Below, piece by piece: positions 1 to 6,378 of a stretch of DNA of 8,525 bases. How positions within the stretch are numbered: the stretch's first letter is position 1; each line of letters starts with the position of its first letter. The DNA is taken from assembly GCA_011192055.1 (NCBI GenBank), contig DUES01000173.1:1-8525 (forward strand), written 5' to 3'. This stretch comes from Dehalococcoidia bacterium. Lineage in GTDB: Bacteria; Chloroflexota; Dehalococcoidia; Dehalococcoidales; Fen-1064. The notes below the pieces were generated by a model that worked only from the letters and a program-made list of their open reading frames with translations, did not search any database and was not told the DNA's origin. The position numbers and the translations under genes are program-made.

Positions 1-77
1 CCTTTGTTTTTGCCAACAACCACTGGCAGGGACAGGCCGTAAACACCATCCGACAGCTACGTCTCATGCTGGATTAG
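1..77 (+). CDS. DUF72 (YecE-like) protein, 3' end only
   Basis: This is the C-terminal tail of a DUF72-family protein that begins outside the window. Reading from base 3 gives FVFANNHWQGQAVNTIRQLR followed by LMLD and a TAG stop at 75-77. The same bases and residues occur at the end of the complete DUF72 gene just downstream (813-887), so an upstream copy of the same gene must exist, or the contig start repeats this sequence by mistake. The FxNNHxxGxA segment is the conserved last strand and loop of the DUF72 TIM-barrel-like fold. The 5' part cannot be assessed. The match is exact, which means either a very recent duplication or an artefact. Confidence 0.8.
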   Translation, partial: FVFANNHWQGQAVNTIRQLRLMLD

Positions 78-117
78 CCGACCAGCCAAAAAATACCCTG
101 GAATTTCTAAACTGGAA
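1..117 (+). repeat. Direct repeat, copy 1 (117 bp, exact)
   Basis: Bases 1-117 are identical to 811-927, an offset of 810. The match ends at 117/927, where copy 1 continues ACATG and copy 2 continues TAAAA. The left end cannot be determined because the window starts inside the repeat. The repeat covers the last codons of DUF72 plus 40 bases after its stop. Confidence 0.97.
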
Positions 118-119
118 AC

Positions 120-887
120 ATGTTGTACTTGGGTACTTCCGGATTCAGCTACGAAGACTGGGTGGGACCGTTCTACCCGGAGGGTCTGCCCAAGCGGGAG
201 TGGCTCGTCTTTTACGGACGTGAGTTTAACGCCTGCGAGGTGAACTCTACGTATTATGCCATACCACGACCGGCTAACATGAAAGCAATGGCAGATAAGA
301 CCGGAGATGATTTTCAGTTTGTCATCAAGGCAAATCAGAATATGACGCACCAGCGTGAGGATAATACCGGGGTCTTTGATAACTTCCGTCGAGTTCTTGA
401 ACCAATGATGGAAGCCGGTAAATTCGGCTGTATTCTTGCGCAATTCCCCTACAGTTTCAAACCGGATGAGCAGAACAGGGCGTATCTAGGGCTCTTCCGG
501 GAAAGAATCGGAGAGCTTCCTGTCGTAGTAGAGTTCAGAAATGCGCAGTGGGTTAATACAGAGGTTTTTGACTGGCTGCGAGAGCTGGATATGGGGTTTT
601 GCTGTGTTGATGAGCCGCACCTGCCCAATCTGATGCCGCCAGTAGCTGAAGCAACCAGCACTATTGGTTATGTCCGGTTTCATGGTCGTAATGCTGCCAG
701 GTGGTGGCAGCATGAACATGCCTATGAACGGTACGACTATACATATAGCCCTGAAGAACTCGGTGAATGGGTACCCAGAATTAAAAACCTGGATAAGACG
801 GTGGAAAAAACCTTTGTTTTTGCCAACAACCACTGGCAGGGACAGGCCGTAAACACCATCCGACAGCTACGTCTCATGCTGGATTAG
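120..887 (+). CDS. DUF72 domain-containing protein (YecE family)
   Basis: A 255-residue protein, full length for the DUF72/YecE family, whose biochemical role is not established. Family hallmarks are visible: GTSGFSYEDW at residues 5-14 followed by FYP (18-20), an E-V-N-S-T-Y-Y motif at 40-46, YVRFHGRN at 184-191 and FANNHWQGQA near 234-243. Together these outline the TIM-barrel-like fold from first to last strand. There is no signal peptide or membrane segment, so it is probably cytoplasmic. The ATG at 120 is right for the family because GTSG normally lies a few residues from the N terminus, and an in-frame TAA at 108-110 blocks extension. The upstream sequence is the tail of an identical gene copy, and there is no good Shine-Dalgarno sequence, only a weak GGAA just before the start. 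Its own promoter may therefore have been replaced by the duplication. Confidence 0.92.
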   Translation: MLYLGTSGFSYEDWVGPFYPEGLPKREWLVFYGREFNACEVNSTYYAIPRPANMKAMADKTGDDFQFVIKANQNMTHQREDNTGVFDNFRRVLEPMMEAGKFGCILAQFPYSFKPDEQNRAYLGLFRERIGELPVVVEFRNAQWVNTEVFDWLRELDMGFCCVDEPHLPNLMPPVAEATSTIGYVRFHGRNAARWWQHEHAYERYDYTYSPEELGEWVPRIKNLDKTVEKTFVFANNHWQGQAVNTIRQLRLMLD

Positions 888-927
888 CCGACCAGCCAAA
901 AAATACCCTGGAATTTCTAAACTGGAA
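811..927 (+). repeat. Direct repeat, copy 2 (117 bp, exact)
   Basis: Second copy of the sequence at 1-117, with no mismatches. It holds the end of the complete DUF72 gene and its 3' flank. The sequence after 927 is the natural downstream region leading into the dksA-like promoter. Confidence 0.97.
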
Positions 928-939
928 TAAAAATTACTA

Positions 940-968
940 TTGCCCTTGGAGCTACACTTGAGTATAAT
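940..968 (+). promoter_or_regulatory. Sigma70-type promoter for the dksA-like / lspA / rluD unit
   Basis: TTGCCC (940-945), a 17-base spacer and a consensus TATAAT (963-968). Transcription would start near 974-976, about 70 bases before the dksA-like start codon. It is the strongest promoter match in the window and lies just after the DUF72 repeat, directed into the three-gene cluster. Confidence 0.72.
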
Positions 969-978
969 AACATATCCA

Positions 979-994
979 CAAGCAATATTGCTTG
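979..994. promoter_or_regulatory. 16-bp perfect palindrome near the transcription start
   Basis: CAAGCAAT followed directly by its reverse complement ATTGCTTG. It begins about 4 bases after the predicted +1 of the promoter at 940-968, a classic position for a repressor operator. In RNA it could also fold as a six-base-pair stem with an AUAU loop at the 5' end of the transcript. A regulator cannot be named. Confidence 0.5.
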
Positions 995-1042
995 GTACAC
1001 ACAGCCCGCTTAAGGCCTGCGGCCTGGCGTGAGGAGGCAACA

Positions 1043-1378
1043 TTGAGAGACGATTATAAAGCACTTCGCGCTCGTCTTCAGAACGATAGAAAACGCATGC
1101 AGGCAGAACTGGAGCAGTTGAAGTCTACCGCTCAGCCAACAGGTGAAAGACGGGAGGGTAGTCCTTTCGGCAAGCGAGAGGAAGAAGCCACGGAAAGCCT
1201 CGAGCTTGAACGGCGGTTGGCGCTGGAGAACCAGACAAGAGAGCAGTTGAATGAGGTTGAGGCAGCCCTGGCGAAATTCGAGAAGGACGTCTACGGGCTA
1301 TGCGAAAACTGTGGCAAACCTATAGCTATTGAGCGACTCGAAGCGCTTCCTCGGGCCAAGCGGTGCCTGGAATGCTAG
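1043..1378 (+). CDS. TraR/DksA-type C4 zinc finger protein
   Basis: A 111-residue small regulator of the DksA/TraR superfamily, whose characterised members bind the RNA polymerase secondary channel and alter initiation. The start chosen is TTG 1043, five bases after a strong GAGGAGG (1031-1037); it gives MRDDYKALRARL, and the charged heptad-like region to about residue 30 looks like the first coiled-coil arm. The second arm is about residues 46-80. The C terminus carries CENC (87-90), 17 residues, then CLEC (108-111), a complete C4 zinc site. The protein stops on the last Cys, so it lacks the C-terminal helix of E. coli DksA. No DxxDxA motif is seen at the coiled-coil tip, so DksA-like action with ppGpp is not assured. 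It is the first gene after the promoter at 940-968 and sits 16 bases before lspA. Confidence 0.88.
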   Translation: MRDDYKALRARLQNDRKRMQAELEQLKSTAQPTGERREGSPFGKREEEATESLELERRLALENQTREQLNEVEAALAKFEKDVYGLCENCGKPIAIERLEALPRAKRCLEC

Positions 1379-1394
1379 GCCCTTCAGGCGAAGA

Positions 1395-1892
1395 ATGCAA
1401 AAGGCAGATACTCTCCTGCGTAGCTGGCGGGGGCTGGTCCTTTTCATTGTTCCTCTGCTGGTGGTAACCGCTGACCAACTTACCAAGAACTTGTGGATAA
1501 GGACTTATCCCGAAGGGTACCTGATATATAAACTGGGATTTATCCGCATTGTACACGTCCAGAATACCGGGTCTGCTTTCGGAATATTTCAGGACCAGTC
1601 ATTTATCCTGACCATAGTTGCCATTGTCGGGGTTACCGTTATACTGTCTATATTATTATTCCTGCGCAATCGCTACCAGTTCCTGCGAACAATGCCCAAC
1701 CTCATCGGCCTCAGCCTGATGCTGGCGGGCAGTACGGGCAACCTGATCGACCGGCTAAGGATTGGTCACGTCACGGATTTTCTCGATGTCGGATTCTGGC
1801 CGGTTTTTAATGTTGCCGATTCATCGCTGGTTATCGGTGAAGTAATCATTGCTTATTCACTACTGCGCCTGGCATTGGCGAAGAAAGATTAG
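1395..1892 (+). CDS. lspA: Lipoprotein signal peptidase (signal peptidase II)
   Basis: A 165-residue inner-membrane aspartic protease that cleaves the signal peptide of prolipoproteins after diacylglyceryl transfer to the lipobox Cys. All family signatures are present: ADQLTK with D27, NTGSAFGIF (57-65), GNLIDR with catalytic D119, and FNVADSS with catalytic D142. Hydrophobic stretches near 13-27, 69-90, 102-116 and 146-160 fit the usual four membrane helices. ATG 1395 gives the normal length for the family. The frame is open further upstream to TTG 1329, but that start would overlap the dksA-like gene and add 22 polar residues, so it is unlikely. The ribosome site is weak (AGGCGAAG), which suggests translational coupling to the dksA-like gene ending 16 bases upstream. 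The rluD-type gene follows closely. Confidence 0.96.
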   Translation: MQKADTLLRSWRGLVLFIVPLLVVTADQLTKNLWIRTYPEGYLIYKLGFIRIVHVQNTGSAFGIFQDQSFILTIVAIVGVTVILSILLFLRNRYQFLRTMPNLIGLSLMLAGSTGNLIDRLRIGHVTDFLDVGFWPVFNVADSSLVIGEVIIAYSLLRLALAKKD

Positions 1893-1922
1893 CTGCAGGC
1901 GGATGTGCCTGAAGGTGTCATT

Positions 1923-2834
1923 TTGAGCACTGGAACCGTTGTTTACCATTTTGCCGTTGAAATACCGGGTATTCGGCTTGACAAATATATTGCTGAGAAC
2001 TGCCCCGGGCTTTCCCGGACACAGGCCCAGAAACTGATTATCGAAGGCAATGCAACCGTTAATGACACCGTGGCAAGGGCGGGTCTCAAACTGAATGCCG
2101 GCGACCGGGTATCAATCAGTATCCCCCCGGAAAAACCCGTAACCTTGCTGCCGGAGGCTATCCCTTTCGATATTCTTTACGAGGATAATGACCTGATTGT
2201 CCTTGATAAACCTGCCGGTTTACCGGTGCATCCGGCACCGGGACACCCCGGTCATACCCTGGTGAACGCTCTGCTGGCTTACCTGTCTGCCCTGCCGGAT
2301 ACCGGCAACTCTCTCCGACCGGGGATTGTGCATCGACTTGATATGGATACCTCCGGCGTGATGCTGGTGGCCAAGAACAGGGTTGCGCAGGCAAACCTGG
2401 CAGACCAGTTCAAGGCTCGTTCAGTAACCAAGGTCTACCTTGCGCTGGTCAGGGGACGCCTTTCCCCGGAGCATGGCGCTATCGAGGCACCTATCGGGCG
2501 AGACCCGCGAAACCGGAAGCGGATGGCAGTAGTCGACGAACAACGTGGCCGGCCGGCACGTACCGGTTATCGTGTTGTCAGGTACATACATAATTGCACC
2601 CTCATTGAGGTGAAGCTGGAAACCGGGCGCACCCACCAGATACGCGTACATTTTGCGGCTATCGGTCATCCGGTGATGGGAGACACGACCTACGGGGTGA
2701 CATCAGCCTGCCTGTCAAGACAGTTTCTGCACTCCTTCCGCCTTGGTTTTAACCTGCCGGGAACAGGTGAGCATGTTGAGTTCGAGTCCAGCCTGCCCGG
2801 AGACCTGGAGCAGGCACTTAGAGAGATACGCTAA
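1923..2834 (+). CDS. rluD: RluA/RluD-family pseudouridine synthase
   Basis: A large-ribosomal-RNA pseudouridine synthase of the S4-plus-RluA architecture. RluD itself modifies 23S rRNA helix 69; the exact target here is not shown. The N-terminal S4 RNA-binding domain includes RLDKYIAENCPGLSRTQAQK and the GNATVND turn, roughly residues 17-80. The catalytic domain has DNDLIVLDKPAGLPVHP, then HRLDMDTSG with catalytic Asp at residue 140, KVYLALVRG, and TGRTHQIRVH near the substrate pocket. TTG 1923 is chosen because AAGGTG lies five bases upstream; GTG 1905, in the same frame, would add six residues but has a ribosome site that abuts it. It starts 30 bases after lspA and is the last gene of the cluster. 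The pairing lspA-rluD is common in bacteria. The family is certain; the paralogue name is less so. Confidence 0.94.
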   Translation: MSTGTVVYHFAVEIPGIRLDKYIAENCPGLSRTQAQKLIIEGNATVNDTVARAGLKLNAGDRVSISIPPEKPVTLLPEAIPFDILYEDNDLIVLDKPAGLPVHPAPGHPGHTLVNALLAYLSALPDTGNSLRPGIVHRLDMDTSGVMLVAKNRVAQANLADQFKARSVTKVYLALVRGRLSPEHGAIEAPIGRDPRNRKRMAVVDEQRGRPARTGYRVVRYIHNCTLIEVKLETGRTHQIRVHFAAIGHPVMGDTTYGVTSACLSRQFLHSFRLGFNLPGTGEHVEFESSLPGDLEQALREIR

Positions 2835-2946
2835 ACTCATTATTTAAGGGCACCGGTGAGAGATGACATCACTTCATTCTGCCGGTTTCGCTGGCAAATA
2901 TACGCATGGTGACAGGATTAATTTATATTGATGCAGGGAAAAATAC

Positions 2947-2975
2947 TTGCCATGAGTGAAGATATACTGTAGAGT
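2947..2975 (+). promoter_or_regulatory. Possible promoter for the RDD gene
   Basis: TTGCCA (2947-2952), 17 bases, TAGAGT (2970-2975). The -35 box matches five of six consensus bases and the -10 box four of six. Transcription near 2982 would leave a leader of about 120 bases before the RDD start. The rest of the 2835-3103 gap shows no gene, and no clear terminator for rluD. Confidence 0.4.
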
Positions 2976-3079
2976 TTTCACACGTAAAATGTTAGAATTG
3001 GGCAGGATAAGTCTGCTGCTGTCATTAATGCTGATACACGAGTAGTTTTCGCCTCTTATTACTGGTATTAAGACATTGT

Positions 3080-3097
3080 TCCCGAAAAAACGGGAGG
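3080..3097 (+). promoter_or_regulatory. Small hairpin covering the RDD ribosome site
   Basis: TCCCG (3080-3084), an AAAAAA loop and CGGGA (3091-3095), extendable by one T-G pair (3079/3096). The right arm contains most of the Shine-Dalgarno GGGAGG (3092-3097), which sits six bases from the ATG at 3104. Folding would hide the ribosome site. The stem is short, so an effect on translation is only suggested. Confidence 0.35.
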
Positions 3098-3103
3098 TAG
3101 AGT

Positions 3104-3598
3104 ATGCAGTTAGCCAGGAAGATAGCCAGTGAAAGTTATACCGTTGATTATGCCGGTATCTGGATAAGGTTGCTGGCCATACTCATTGACGGATTAATAC
3201 TGGGAGCTATCATATTTGTCTTCAACGGACTCTGGCCGCTGGCGTATGGCCGCGGCTGGATGGGCGGTGCGGCCGGTGCCTCATTCGGTTATGGCGAGGT
3301 AAGCGGAATTTACTGGGTGCTGGCAATCCTTCTTCCGTTCATCGTGATAGTTGCCTATTTCATCAGCTTCTGGGGGTGGAAAGGACAGACCCTGGGAATG
3401 ATGATTACCAGGATACGGATAGTCCGTTTCACCGGCGAGCATATTAGCTGGAGTGATGCCGTAATGCGGTTCCTCGGTTTTATCATGTCTTTCCTGTTTT
3501 TCTTTGCCGGTCATATCTGGATAGCCGCTGACAGCCGGAGACAGGGCTGGCATGACAAGATAGCCGAAACTTATGTCATCAGAACTCCCCGGCAATGA
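3104..3598 (+). CDS. RDD family membrane protein
   Basis: A 164-residue integral membrane protein of the RDD family (PF06271 type), named after conserved Arg and Asp residues. Function varies and is mostly unknown; some members have been linked to ion transport. Visible features are YAGIWIRLLAILIDG with R22 and D29 at the start of the first membrane helix (about 20-44), a Gly-rich loop (49-68), a second helix (about 70-90), the GWKGQTLGMMITRIRIV cytoplasmic segment (91-107), a third hydrophobic stretch (about 120-142) and the closing motif RQGWHDKIAETYVI with D151. ATG 3104 has a strong GGGAGG six bases upstream. It stands 77 bases before gltX in the same direction and may be co-transcribed with it, but no functional link is evident. 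Length and motifs are normal, with no sign of damage. Confidence 0.92.
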   Translation: MQLARKIASESYTVDYAGIWIRLLAILIDGLILGAIIFVFNGLWPLAYGRGWMGGAAGASFGYGEVSGIYWVLAILLPFIVIVAYFISFWGWKGQTLGMMITRIRIVRFTGEHISWSDAVMRFLGFIMSFLFFFAGHIWIAADSRRQGWHDKIAETYVIRTPRQ

Positions 3599-3675
3599 TT
3601 TCAGTTCCTGAATGATGCCTGCTACCGGATAATACCTGCACCTGGTACCGGCAGCTTATCCCGTGGAGAAAGTCT

Positions 3676-5139
3676 GTGATACCAACCGTCAGAACACGTT
3701 TTGCACCAAGTCCTACCGGTTACCCTCATGTTGGTAACATGAGGTCTGCTTTGTTTGCCTGGCTTTTTGCCCGTCACCATGGCGGCGTCTTCATTATCCG
3801 CATCGAGGATACGGACAGGGAGCGTATGGTTGAAGGTGCTATTGAAGGTATTCTTGACGGACTTCGCTGGCTGGGGCTGGACTGGGACGAAGGACCCGAG
3901 GTGGGTGGCGGTTATGGCCCCTACGTCCAGTCGCAACGACTGGAGCTGTATACTGAAGCTGCCCGAAAACTCGTGTCACAGGGCGATGCATACTACTGTT
4001 ATTGCACACCTGAGCGCCTCGAACGGATGCGGGCTGACCAGGCACGGAATAAACGGCCTCCGGGCTATGACCGGCACTGCCGGGAACTGAGTGATGCGGA
4101 AAGGCGGGAGAAGGAAGCCGAAGGCATAAACCCGGTAGTTCGCTTCAAGATACCACTCACCGGAAAGACTGAATTCCATGATATCATCTGGGGTGACGTG
4201 GCATTTGATAACTCTACGCTCGACGACCTGGTGCTGCTGAAATCGGACGGTTATCCTACCTACCACCTGGCTAATATCGTAGACGACCACGCGATGGGGA
4301 TAACCCATGTGCTGCGTGCCGAGGAGTGGCTTTCCAGCACACCGCGTCACGTCCTGCTGTATAACGCCATGGGGTATGAGCCGCCGGCATTTGCCCACCT
4401 GCCCATGCTCCTCGGGTCGGACCGTTCCAAGCTGGGTAAACGACATGGGGCAGTCTCCATAACCGATTACCGGGATAAGGGATACCTGCCCGAAGCAATG
4501 ATGAATTTCCTTGCCTTGCTGGGCTGGTCATTTGATGATAAGACCGAGTTGATGTCCAGGCAGGACCTCATTGATAACTTCAGCCTGGAGCGTGTCAGCA
4601 AGACTGCGGCAATCTTCAACCAGCAGAAGCTGGAATGGATGAACGGTGTCTACATCCGCCAGTTGAACCCGGAAGACTTCCTTGAGCGAGCCTTGCGTTC
4701 CCTGGAGGAAGGTCTGCAGCCGGAGATAAAGCGCCCGCTTGATATTGACTATGTTCGCCAGATTATGCCCCTCGTCCAGGAGCGGGTCAAGACTCTTACC
4801 GAGATTCCCATCCTGACCCGGTTCTTTTTCGTGGACGACCTGGAATACAAAACGGATGAACTCATTCCCAAAAAGATGGATGCTGAATCTACCGGCCGTA
4901 CCCTGGAAGTAGCCCTGGAACGCATCGAAGGTTTGGATTCCTTTGACAATGAGTCTCTGGAGGGTCTGCTGCGTCCACTGGCGGTAGAACTTGGGCTTAA
5001 GGCAGGACAACTTTTTAGTGCGCTGAGAACGGCCGTTACAGGCCAGACAGCGACACCACCACTTTTTGAAACGATGGTGGTACTGGGTAAGGAGACATGC
5101 CTGGCACGTATCAAACAGGCACTTGCTATGCTCCGGTAA
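3676..5139 (+). CDS. gltX: Glutamyl-tRNA synthetase
   Basis: A 487-residue class Ic aminoacyl-tRNA synthetase that charges tRNA-Glu with glutamate in the cytoplasm. The Rossmann catalytic domain opens with TRFAPSPTGYPHVGNMRSAL, where HVGN (18-21) is the HIGH signature, followed by IRIEDTDRER. A zinc-type segment has C108, C110 and C135. The KMSKS loop is SKLGKRHGA (K252-R256), with Gly where Ser is usual. DLVLLKSDGYPTYHLANIVDDH and HVLRAEEWLSSTPRH mark the active-site core, and the all-helical anticodon-binding region fills the C-terminal third. The start is GTG 3676, with GGAG (3665-3668) seven bases upstream; it places the HVGN motif at the normal distance from the N terminus. Whether it is discriminating, or also charges tRNA-Gln for later transamidation, cannot be told from this sequence alone. 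Confidence 0.97.
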   Translation: MIPTVRTRFAPSPTGYPHVGNMRSALFAWLFARHHGGVFIIRIEDTDRERMVEGAIEGILDGLRWLGLDWDEGPEVGGGYGPYVQSQRLELYTEAARKLVSQGDAYYCYCTPERLERMRADQARNKRPPGYDRHCRELSDAERREKEAEGINPVVRFKIPLTGKTEFHDIIWGDVAFDNSTLDDLVLLKSDGYPTYHLANIVDDHAMGITHVLRAEEWLSSTPRHVLLYNAMGYEPPAFAHLPMLLGSDRSKLGKRHGAVSITDYRDKGYLPEAMMNFLALLGWSFDDKTELMSRQDLIDNFSLERVSKTAAIFNQQKLEWMNGVYIRQLNPEDFLERALRSLEEGLQPEIKRPLDIDYVRQIMPLVQERVKTLTEIPILTRFFFVDDLEYKTDELIPKKMDAESTGRTLEVALERIEGLDSFDNESLEGLLRPLAVELGLKAGQLFSALRTAVTGQTATPPLFETMVVLGKETCLARIKQALAMLR

Positions 5140-5221
5140 CGGATATTATAGACCTCCTGCATCCTCACTTCCGGCGTCCTGTATTGCGGAATTTATCCGT
5201 GGGTGGAGGTATATCAGGGAA

Positions 5222-6235
5222 ATGGAGCGCGGATTGTCTGAACCGGCATATATTGCCCTCTATCATTCGGGTGAACTGAAACGCCGTGCCGAAGTGCTTG
5301 AAACCCGTCTTGCATCGTGCGATATCTGTCCCAGGGAGTGCGGGGCAGACCGATTGAACGGTCAACAGGGTTTCTGTCGTTCCGGGTATTTGCCCCTGGT
5401 AGCGACTATATGCAGCCATAGCGGCGAGGAACCGGCTGTTTCGGGAAGTCGCGGGTCGGGGGCAGTATTTTTAGGCAGTTGCAACCTTCGCTGCATCTAC
5501 TGCCAGAACCACCAGATAAGCCAGGACAAAAAGAGAAAGCACTCATCCGAGGCGGACTTTCATACTCTGGCGGAGCGTCTTATATACCTCCAGAACGAAC
5601 TGCACTGTCACAATATAAACTTTGTTTCTCCGTCGCACTTCGTCCCGCAAATGGTCCGCGTAATCCTTGAGGCAGTACCGATGGGACTCAGGATACCGGT
5701 GGTTTATAACAGCAGTGGTTATGATTCGGTCAGTTCCCTGAAAGAATTGGAGGGGATAGTAAGCGTCTACCTGCCGGACCTGCGGTACGCATCAGACGTA
5801 TGGGCCCGCAGGTTATCCAGGGCGCGTAATTATGTCACTCACGCCCGTGTTGCCATCCTTGAGATGTACCGGCAGGTTGGTAACCTGGTGCTGGATGAAG
5901 AAGGAATTGCGCAGAGAGGACTGATTGTCCGCCACCTTGTCCTGCCTGATGGAATGGCCGGGAGCAGAGAATCACTGACATGGCTGGCTGAGGAAGTCTC
6001 CCCGGAGGTCACAGTAAGCATTATGTCTCAATATTACCCGGCACACCGGGCTTCACGGATTGCATCGCTCTCCCGGACGTTGTGGGTATCGGAGTACTCC
6101 GAAGTTATTGAGATAGTCAACGACCTCGGGCTGGAAAACGGCTGGATACAGGAAATGGAAGCAGCAGATAACTACCAGCCTGACTTCGAGCGTGATGGAC
6201 ACCCGTTTGTCTCACCCGGGCTTAATCTGACCTGA
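5222..6235 (+). CDS. Radical SAM protein, PflX / PflA-like (COG1313 type)
   Basis: A 337-residue iron-sulfur protein resembling pyruvate formate-lyase activating enzymes. The radical SAM cluster motif is CNLRCIYC with C87, C91 and C94, which would bind a 4Fe-4S cluster and cleave S-adenosylmethionine. Ahead of it lies a second Cys group, CDICPRECG (C33, C36, C40) and GFC (C52), typical of the PflX branch and suggestive of an additional metal site. NFVSPSHFVPQ, PVVYNSSGYD and VSVYLPDLRYA follow as later barrel strands. ATG 5222 is chosen: the open frame extends upstream into gltX, but those residues are low-complexity and overlap the synthetase. GGAGG (5205-5209) lies 12 bases upstream, further than usual. 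No glycyl radical enzyme is encoded in the window, so the substrate is unknown. It lies 82 bases after gltX. Confidence 0.88.
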   Translation: MERGLSEPAYIALYHSGELKRRAEVLETRLASCDICPRECGADRLNGQQGFCRSGYLPLVATICSHSGEEPAVSGSRGSGAVFLGSCNLRCIYCQNHQISQDKKRKHSSEADFHTLAERLIYLQNELHCHNINFVSPSHFVPQMVRVILEAVPMGLRIPVVYNSSGYDSVSSLKELEGIVSVYLPDLRYASDVWARRLSRARNYVTHARVAILEMYRQVGNLVLDEEGIAQRGLIVRHLVLPDGMAGSRESLTWLAEEVSPEVTVSIMSQYYPAHRASRIASLSRTLWVSEYSEVIEIVNDLGLENGWIQEMEAADNYQPDFERDGHPFVSPGLNLT

Positions 6236-6245
6236 CTGTCAATGA

Positions 6246-6268
6246 AGCACTGTCACCGGTCCAGTGCT
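6246..6268 (+). terminator. Hairpin after the radical SAM gene, terminator-like but without a T run
   Basis: AGCACTG (6246-6252), a nine-base loop and CAGTGCT (6262-6268), starting 10 bases after the radical SAM stop. There is no T tract after it, so it may slow or protect the transcript end rather than terminate. Its right edge touches the -35 box of the next promoter. Confidence 0.3.
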
Positions 6269-6295
6269 GGACATATCCTGCAAAGTATTTACAAT
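6268..6295 (+). promoter_or_regulatory. Sigma70-type promoter for the DUF502 gene
   Basis: TGGACA (6268-6273), 16 bases, TACAAT (6290-6295); each box matches five of six consensus bases. Transcription would start near 6302, about 75 bases before the DUF502 ATG. Confidence 0.55.
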
Positions 6296-6304
6296 AGTAA
6301 ATAC
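6285..6304. promoter_or_regulatory. Perfect inverted repeat over the -10 box
   Basis: GTATTTAC (6285-6292), AATA, GTAAATAC (6297-6304): two perfect eight-base arms around four bases. It encloses the -10 box of the DUF502 promoter and reaches the predicted start site, which is where a dimeric repressor would bind. It has no GC-rich stem or T run, so it is not a terminator. The regulator is unknown. Confidence 0.5.
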
Positions 6305-6378
6305 AGGCGATGCTTCCGTTCATGCTGTAATCAGAGTAAATGACAGCCGGACATCCACTATGATAAGGAGGTCGGGAA

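Larger units (their letters stand above)
118..927 (+). repeat. 810-bp tandem duplication unit containing the DUF72 gene
   Basis: If the 1-117 / 811-927 identity reflects a tandem duplication, the unit is the 810 bases 118-927, running from 2 bases before the DUF72 ATG to 40 bases after its stop. The preceding unit would be mostly outside the window. Only 117 bases of the preceding unit can be compared, so full duplication is inferred. Confidence 0.55.

Noticed and set aside
1329..1394. TTG 1329 start for lspA.
   Set aside because: It overlaps the dksA-like gene and adds polar residues not found in signal peptidase II; ATG 1395 gives the normal length.
2840..2915. ACCGG ... CCGGT arms downstream of rluD as a terminator.
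   Set aside because: Only five base pairs about 25 bases apart and no T run.
3976..4446. Minus-strand 156-codon open frame inside gltX.
   Set aside because: Antisense shadow of a highly conserved synthetase; no independent support.
5066..5221. ATG 5066 start for the radical SAM protein, overlapping gltX.
   Set aside because: The extra 52 residues overlap gltX by 74 bases in another frame and do not resemble the family N terminus, which starts just before the first Cys group.
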